The notes beneath the pieces were generated by a model. It saw nothing but the letters and a program-made list of their open reading frames with translations. It was not told where the DNA came from and searched no databases. A DNA stretch of 64,000 nt from Xiphophorus maculatus (Eukaryota; Chordata; Actinopteri; Cyprinodontiformes; Poeciliidae), in the NCBI RefSeq assembly GCF_002775205.1, contig NC_036458.1:3502560-3566559 (forward strand), read 5' to 3'. Position 1 is the stretch's first letter. The number at the start of each line of letters is the position of its first letter. This document shows, piece by piece, positions 50,752 through 64,000 of this stretch. A program made the position numbers and the translations under genes.

Positions 50752-50768
<17 letters not shown>
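48660..50768 (+). repeat. Direct duplication R, copy 2 (native rundc1 upstream region)
   Basis: It begins TTAAGAAAACCATTTTG directly after the piggyBac right end and runs into the genuine rundc1 first exon. It differs from copy 1 by scattered substitutions and small indels, for example a missing stretch near 49228 and one extra GATGAT pair near 50035. The relationship is that of a recent duplication. Confidence 0.95.
50611..50646 (+). promoter_or_regulatory. rundc1: YY1-like site and possible uORF in the rundc1 leader
   Basis: CCAAGATGGCGACG matches the YY1 core AAGATGGCGGC in all but one base, typical of TATA-less promoters near the start site. If transcribed, its ATG (50617) opens a 10-codon upstream frame ending TGA at 50644-50646. 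The copy at 45241 reads CCAAGATGGCGATG. Confidence 0.45.
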
Positions 50769-56260
<5,492 letters not shown>

Positions 56261-56282
56261 CGAGGCTCTCCGCGGCGCCGTT

Positions 56283-57430
56283 CACTGCAAAAACACAAAG
56301 TCTGACCAAGAGTTTCTGTTCAAAATGTCTCTTTATGTTTAAAATAAGACAAAACTAAATCACAAGAAATACCAACTTATTTTAAGTCAGTTATTATCAA
56401 ATATTGATAGAAATAACTCACTGGCAGATTATCTCACTTATAACGTAGAGAAAAATGTCTTGTTGCCATGGAAACTAGTACTTTTTATCAATATTCAAGA
56501 ACTACGTACTAAGAAATTTCTACATCTTGCTGAAAAATTAGTTTTGTCTTATTTCAAGTGTACTAAGAATTTTGCAGTGTACTCTAACCCGTTACAGGTT
56601 GTTTACATGTGCATGAATGTGTTTCTCCTCTAAACATGCCTTACGCTGCAAAAACACAAAGTATTACCAAGTGTTTCTGTTTGGTTTCTGTTTCAAATGT
56701 CTTATTATGTTTGAAATAAGACAAAACTAACTCACAGGTAACATTTCAGCAAGAAATACCAGCTTGTTTTAAGTCAGTAATTACTGAATGTTGATAAAAA
56801 TCATTGCTTCACTTTTAACATGGGAAGAAATATCTTGTTGCCATGGAAATGTGTACTTTTTAATATTCAAGCATTATTTACTGAAAACAAGCTCCTATAT
56901 CTTGCTGAAAAGTTGCTTGTGAGTTAATTTTGTCTTATTTTAAGTGTACTCAGAAAATAGAGAAAAATACTTAAGATTTAGTGTTTTTGCAGTGTAGAGT
57001 CACCTGCGATGACCTCACCTTTAACCTTCAGCCTAACGCCAACATCTTTGTGACCTTTGCTCATCAGCTTCTTCCTCTGCTGGACCTGATGGCGCTCTAA
57101 CCTATGCAGCAAACATCCTGAGGAGACATGCACTGCAAAAACACTAAATCTTACAGTATTTTTGAACAGAGCTAAAGTAAAAAACTTATCGATATTGATG
57201 AAATCGTACTAGTAGATTATTTCCTATAATATGGAAACATGTCATGTTATAAATGAAATAATCTACCTCTAGAACCAGCACTTTTTCATCAACACTAAGG
57301 AATTATTGACTCTGCCAAGCTTCTATATCTTGCTGAAAAGCTACATGTTTTGTCTTATTTTGAGTTTACTGAGATATTTTCTCTAGAAACTAGACCAAAA
57401 TAGTTGGTAAGATTTTGTGTTTTTGCAGTG
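56283..57430. mobile_element. Three MITE family E copies in a row behind rundc1
   Basis: The copies are at 56283-56579, 56644-56995 and 57131-57430. Each runs from a CACTGCAAAAACAC-like start to a GTTTTTGCAGTG-like end with TCTTGCTGAAAA...TTTTGTCTTATTT inside. They lie head-to-tail with 65 and 135 bp between them, probably within the rundc1 3' UTR or just past it. Confidence 0.8.
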
Positions 57431-57432
57431 TA

Positions 57433-58625
57433 TGTAGCAGCAGAAACATTCCTGATAAACTCTCTAGTTCTTGTTTATAACTCTGGATGCTGTTACGCAA
57501 ACAGGAAGCTTCTGTGTAGCAAAAATCACCAAAATAAAAGCTCTCTGTGTGTATGTGTGGGTGGCGTTGCTGTTATCGTGCAGCTTTTTGGTCAAATGAA
57601 CCACCGAATGTGTTCCTGTGTTTCAGTTCTGACTGAGCTGCTGCTGATGATCATTTTTATTCCAGATTTTATTTTATTTTCCATGAACAGCAAATCCTGT
57701 CCGTAAAACCTGAATGTATGAACTGTAGATGCTATTAAACTGACGTTAGTTTGTATTAGTTGTTTATTTTGTTCATGTGTTTGTGTCAAACCTTCAGCTG
57801 TAGAGCACTTTTCCAAACTTCAGTTGTGGTTTGGGTATACTTACTGCACACTTTTTATTTTTGTTGTTATGTTTAGATGTTTATTTATTAGATGAATTGC
57901 TTTAAACACTTAAAGTGGCTGCTTTAACTGTAGCAGTTCAACCTGGGAGCATCATTGAAAACAATTAATTCTATATTTATTTAATTGAAGATGGTGTATG
58001 GGAACATATGAATTGTTATTTTTGGTTTTATTATATTTAATGTAAACCTGCAGTTGTAAAATAATAATAAACCAAGTAAAAGAAGTTTCTTTTTTTAATC
58101 TTCGTTTCTTTCGTCTGCAGCCTCCAGGGGGCGCCACATTCCCTCATCTATCTATCTTTCTACCTATCTATGCATTCTGTATTAATGTGTACACAATAAA
58201 GTATCCCAATCTTCAAATTTTATATTTCAGTCACGTGTTTTACTTTGCGATGCAACATTGTTAATATATTTTATTTTATTGTTTTCTTTTTAAAATTTGG
58301 CTGTCTTTTTCCACGATCTGCTTCCATGTTGTTGAGGAATGCAGAATATTAAGTAAGTATATAATATGTACAATATTATTAAATCAAATTTAAAAGAAAG
58401 AAGGTTGTACCTTTAAATTCCTCCTAAATCCGTAAGAAGTTCGTACTTATTTAAAGTCTGTACTTTAAAATGTTCAAATTTTAAACATTTATATTTGAAA
58501 TGTAAAAATAGTATTTACATTTTACATTTAGATGTTTAATAATATATATGTATTTTTTCTAAAAGATAATCCCAATATTTCCAAAATAAAATGATTTAGG
58601 AAGTGACGTACTTCACGTTTGCCCT
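57433..58625. other. Intergenic region between rundc1 and rpl27
   Basis: AATAAAAGC at about 57535 is a possible distal polyadenylation site for rundc1. A CTAT-type short repeat lies at 58145-58172. The remainder is AT-rich with no gene. Confidence 0.5.
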
Positions 58626-58630
58626 CTGGA

Positions 58631-58669
58631 CTTCCTTTTCCTGTTAGCGGCGGCCGTAGAGAAGCATCA
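58631..58669 (+). promoter_or_regulatory. rpl27: rpl27 TOP start and 5' UTR exon
   Basis: CTTCCTTTTCCTG is a pyrimidine-rich start expected of a ribosomal-protein mRNA. The exon runs to GAAGCATCA and a donor GTGAGTG at 58670. The coding exon opens three bases after the acceptor at 59171. Confidence 0.7.
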
Positions 58670-59149
58670 GTGAGTGAATTTTTCCTCAAAATAATCCACA
58701 TCCATCGGGTTTAATCTGGGTTAATCTGTTCTCTTTATCACCGTATATCACAGATTACCCTCCGTAGTGTCAAACTCGACCTGATATTTAGTGAGTTTAT
58801 GTTTGATTAAAGATGAAAATTAGCTGTTTTGCTGCGGTGGGATCTCTTCCCCAGCGCACTTTCCAACATGGCAGCCTACTTGGGGCTAAAGCTGCACCTT
58901 ACTATTAGTGGCGGATTGTATAATTATTTTTTAACGTATTCTGATTTTATGTGGATGTGTTCTTTGTCAAGCAGCTCACCTAACTTTAGAAACATCCAAA
59001 ATGCTTAAGAGAGTGAATATTACACATATAAACACGCTTGTTTGATAGCTTACAGTTAGCTGAATGCTAACTAGCCTGGCTGTCCGGGAGCAACAGCAAG
59101 GCGATAAGAAATTCAAGATTATTCTGAGTTACGTCTGCCTCGATTTTAA

Positions 59150-61308
<2,159 letters not shown>

Positions 61309-61329
61309 TTTCACTCGGTTTCACAAAAT

Positions 61330-62400
61330 AAATGTTTATAAATGGAAATCATTTGGACTCTGGGTTGTTTTTTGATTGAATTGGAAATGATGAGTTTTAT
61401 TTTCTGAAATGACAAAAACCATTTATTAGTGAGTTCAAAGCATTAAAATATTACATGAAAGCAATAAAACACTTTAAAGCAGAATTGTGGACCAACTGAA
61501 AAGTGTGTCCATGTAATGTGCATCACAACTGAATAATTGGCTGGGGCTCCCTTTATTTTTATTATTTAAGTTCATAACTTTCTATAAACAAAAAAATATA
61601 TATACTGACTAAACGTATTATACACTTAAATCAATAGTTTTTAAAATCAGGTACATTTATAATGTACTATTGTTTATATTGAGTTGAATAAGGTCAATAT
61701 TGTTGTTGGCTTTAGCAATTGTTTTTTTGTTGTTGCTAATTATTCCAGTTATTTAGGCAGGAAAATGAAATCAGGTTTAAATCATAAAATGCTGCTGATG
61801 TGTTCAGGAAGCCCATTTTGCTGAATTGAATGCCCATAGAATGAATTTCATTGTTGCAGATATTTTTTCCTTCCACTCAATTTACCATAGCAGATTCCCA
61901 TGTTGGTTAAAAATAGCCATCTTTTTTTTCTCATGTAATAATCAAATTTTCTGAGAACCTGAACCTGAGGTTAATCGTGAAGATGAACAGAATTTGTTTC
62001 ATATAGTGAAATTATTTATAACTATGATTTTTAAAAGTGAATTATTAAAATATTTTTTTCATGTTTTTCCTGATGTATTGTGTCAAACTCCAGTCCTCAA
62101 CGTCCTGCAGTTTTTAGATGTGCGCCAGGTACAAAACACTGGAGTGAAACGGTTTAATTTCCTCCTCCTGGTGTAGATCGGGTCTCCGGAGCCTTAATGA
62201 CCTAATTATTTTATTCAGCTGGTGTCTCTGCTTTTATTCAGCAGAGACGCATCTAAAAGTTTCAGGGCAGCCGACCTCCAGGACTGGAGTCTGACCCCTG
62301 TGACTTAGAGTGTAAAAACAGCGGTTCGTGCTGGCAAAGTGTTGGAATTTCTACAGCCCTGAACGCATCATCCAGTAGGCCGGATGTGCGCCTCCTGGTG
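61330..62400. other. Intergenic region between rpl27 and ifi35-like
   Basis: AT-rich, without gene signals apart from a family G MITE at about 62080-62305. That MITE has inverted ends CAAACTCCAGTCCTCAACG and CTCCAGGACTGGAGTCTG, and internal TTTTTAGATGTG / GCATCTAAAAG. Confidence 0.6.
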
Positions 62401-62442
62401 GAGATAAACGGTACCTGCTTCTCTTCCTGTCGATCGAGAACA

Positions 62443-62453
62443 GAAACTGAAAG
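62443..62453 (+). promoter_or_regulatory. ISRE upstream of the ifi35-like gene
   Basis: GAAACTGAAAG fits the ISRE core GAAANNGAAAS exactly. It lies about 40 bp before a likely 5' UTR exon that ends at a GTAGGT donor (62492), with an AATAAAACA A/T-rich patch directly after. It predicts induction through IRF/ISGF3. Confidence 0.7.
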
Positions 62454-62765
62454 AATAAAACAGTTTAGAGCAGAGATCGTCGGTGTGAGGTAGGTTAAAA
62501 CCGTGCTGCTGTTTTCTCATAAATACATTAATTTACTTTATTTAGTCGTTTTGTGTTTTGATTTAAAGTTAAATTGTTAGTCTGAGATTCACTGTTAATC
62601 TGAAATTAGGCCTCCAGATTGGCTCTAAAGTTCACCTTTCTTTGTTTACAGCATGGAAACGTATTTATAAATCCTCTTTATGTAATGATCTTACTCTGAG
62701 TGACGGTTTTCAACAGTTCTAATCTGTTAAACATGTAATCTGAATTATTTCAGGTTCCTTTCACC

Positions 62766-63921
62766 ATGTCATCAGAAGAGGTGAGATTGAGCCTCTACGC
62801 CATTGTTTGTCATAATCAGAGACAGGAACACTTTCCGTTTCCCTTTTAGCCAGAATCAACCTTTCTCTGCTTTCTTCGTTTATCCACTGAACATTTTTAA
62901 TGTAAAACGAAGCATTTAACTCGTGTTTGTGTTCAGATTCTTACTGTTTGTTTGCTCTTGTGTCAGGATTTCTCCCTGGTGGTGACTGACAAAAATGAAG
63001 ACACAATAGAGGGAATCCAGGCTCTAATCAAGGATTACCAGGTACAACACACATTTACTCTAAGATTAGTGAAAATATTTAAAATAAATCCATCTTTTCC
63101 AGCACAGACTCACACTGACACGTTTAATTTCACTAGATTTAATTGTTTTCTATTTTTTGAGATTACGGTTTTAATGTCCAGTTTTAACAGTTTCTTGACT
63201 TTATGCAACTAAAATCAACACGTTTTTAGTTTAATGTCTTGACTTTTCCCTTCTCAATTAAATTTAGCTGAAAACAACTACTGGTTTCATCCCAAAGTGG
63301 AATTAAATGTTCAGTAACTCGTTGCTCAAGTATCTACTGATTTCCAGTAGCAGTCAGTCTCACAACGATTCTGAAGAGGCCTCTGACTGAAGACTGTCGC
63401 CGCATGTCATTTGACTGTTATTACATGCTAACATCTTAATTTCAAGGGCAGCAGAGATTGTATTTGACAGTAAAAATGTCCTGGAAGAAAAGAGCAGTTG
63501 TTGGCTAGCTCTGCTAATCCAACTCGTTTGCTTTTGCTGCTCCTCTTTAAATCTGTTTCTGGTTGTAATGGATTAAGAGTAGTTTAAGCTATTGCCATAA
63601 AAGTTGAGTTTATTTGAAGCCCGTCTACATTGTTTCCCTGAAGGTAAGCCGTTCTGCACAACGCTAATGCTAAAACAAATTTAACGTCTCCGTTGAATCT
63701 TTTCACAGCTTTTAGACGTTCAGATGTACCAAAAAGTGACTGATGTTGCTGTTTCCCCTCAGAAAAGATACTCTGTGATCCTGGAGGAGCAGAAGGATTT
63801 ACAGCTCTTCATTAAGGAACGACAGGAAATGACCCAAAAGTTCAAGCAACGCACAGAAAAAGTGACGGAGGGTCTGAGAAAAGACCAGATCGCCTTCGAA
63901 GAACAGATCACAGCTGAAAAG
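62766..63921 (+). CDS. ifi35: ifi35-like (interferon-induced protein 35 / Nmi family), 5' part only
   Basis: IFI35 and NMI are interferon-induced proteins that bind each other and modulate innate signalling. Coding exons seen: 62766-62780 (MSSEE, after an acceptor at 62753), 62967-63041 (DFSLVVTDKNEDTIEGIQAL...), 63763-63921 (KRYSVILEEQKDLQLFIKER...), all phase 0. The third ends at a GTTGGA donor and the gene continues past the window. The visible part is acidic with a coiled-coil-like Glu/Leu/Lys pattern, expected ahead of the two NID domains. Identification rests on synteny with rpl27, the ISRE and the N-terminal coiled coil; no NID is in view. nmi is the alternative. Confidence 0.72.
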
Positions 63922-64000
63922 GTTGGAGTGCGTCTGTCTGCAGCACAGCCTGGAAAATAAAAACTAATGCTTTACTGCATATTCAAGACGCAAGGAGTTG

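Overview
The window is vertebrate genomic DNA, almost certainly from a teleost fish. The genes have spliced GT/AG introns, the intergenic DNA is AT-rich and full of fish-type DNA-transposon repeats, and there is a gig2-like gene (a fish antiviral family). The gene order slc25a39 - grn - rundc1 - rpl27 - ifi35 brings together neighbours of human 17q21. The species cannot be told from the sequence alone.

Layout. 1-5.6 kb: no gene; dispersed repeats and a TG microsatellite. 5.65-9.82 kb, minus: rpl3, complete in eight coding exons including a one-codon first exon, with SNORD83 and SNORD43 in its introns and a 391-bp MITE. 10.98-14.06 kb, minus: a gig2-like ADP-ribosyltransferase-fold gene with an upstream 5' UTR exon, a TATA box and an IRF-type site. 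14-17.3 kb: decayed repeats. 17.3-22.4 kb, minus: slc25a39, the mitochondrial glutathione carrier, eleven coding exons. 24.1-42.6 kb, plus: progranulin (grn type), predicted 1058 residues and 12 granulin modules, including five tandem, nearly identical 243-nt exons on an ~889-bp period. A 1.66-kb hAT element sits in this array, and the other array copies show its empty site.

43.3-50.8 kb: a 2.1-kb segment (R) occurs twice in direct orientation, at 43261 and 48660. Both copies begin at a TTAA and end inside the first codons of rundc1. Between them is a 3.3-kb piggyBac transposon with a long open transposase gene. The second copy is the real 5' end of rundc1 (50.75-56.26 kb, plus; six coding exons including a 9-nt microexon). 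Three copies of one hairpin-like MITE follow rundc1. 58.6-61.3 kb, plus: rpl27, complete. 62.4 kb to the end: the 5' part of an ifi35-like gene behind a canonical ISRE.

How the genes relate: rpl3 and rpl27 are ribosomal housekeeping genes with pyrimidine-rich starts, and rpl3 also hosts snoRNAs that guide rRNA methylation. gig2-like and ifi35-like are probable interferon-response genes lying near opposite ends. grn makes a secreted and lysosomal growth/trophic protein and lies head-to-head with slc25a39. The most notable structures are the recent tandem-exon expansion of progranulin and the duplication of the rundc1 promoter around a young-looking piggyBac element. All exon coordinates come from reading splice sites and checking that phases add up; no search or alignment could be run.
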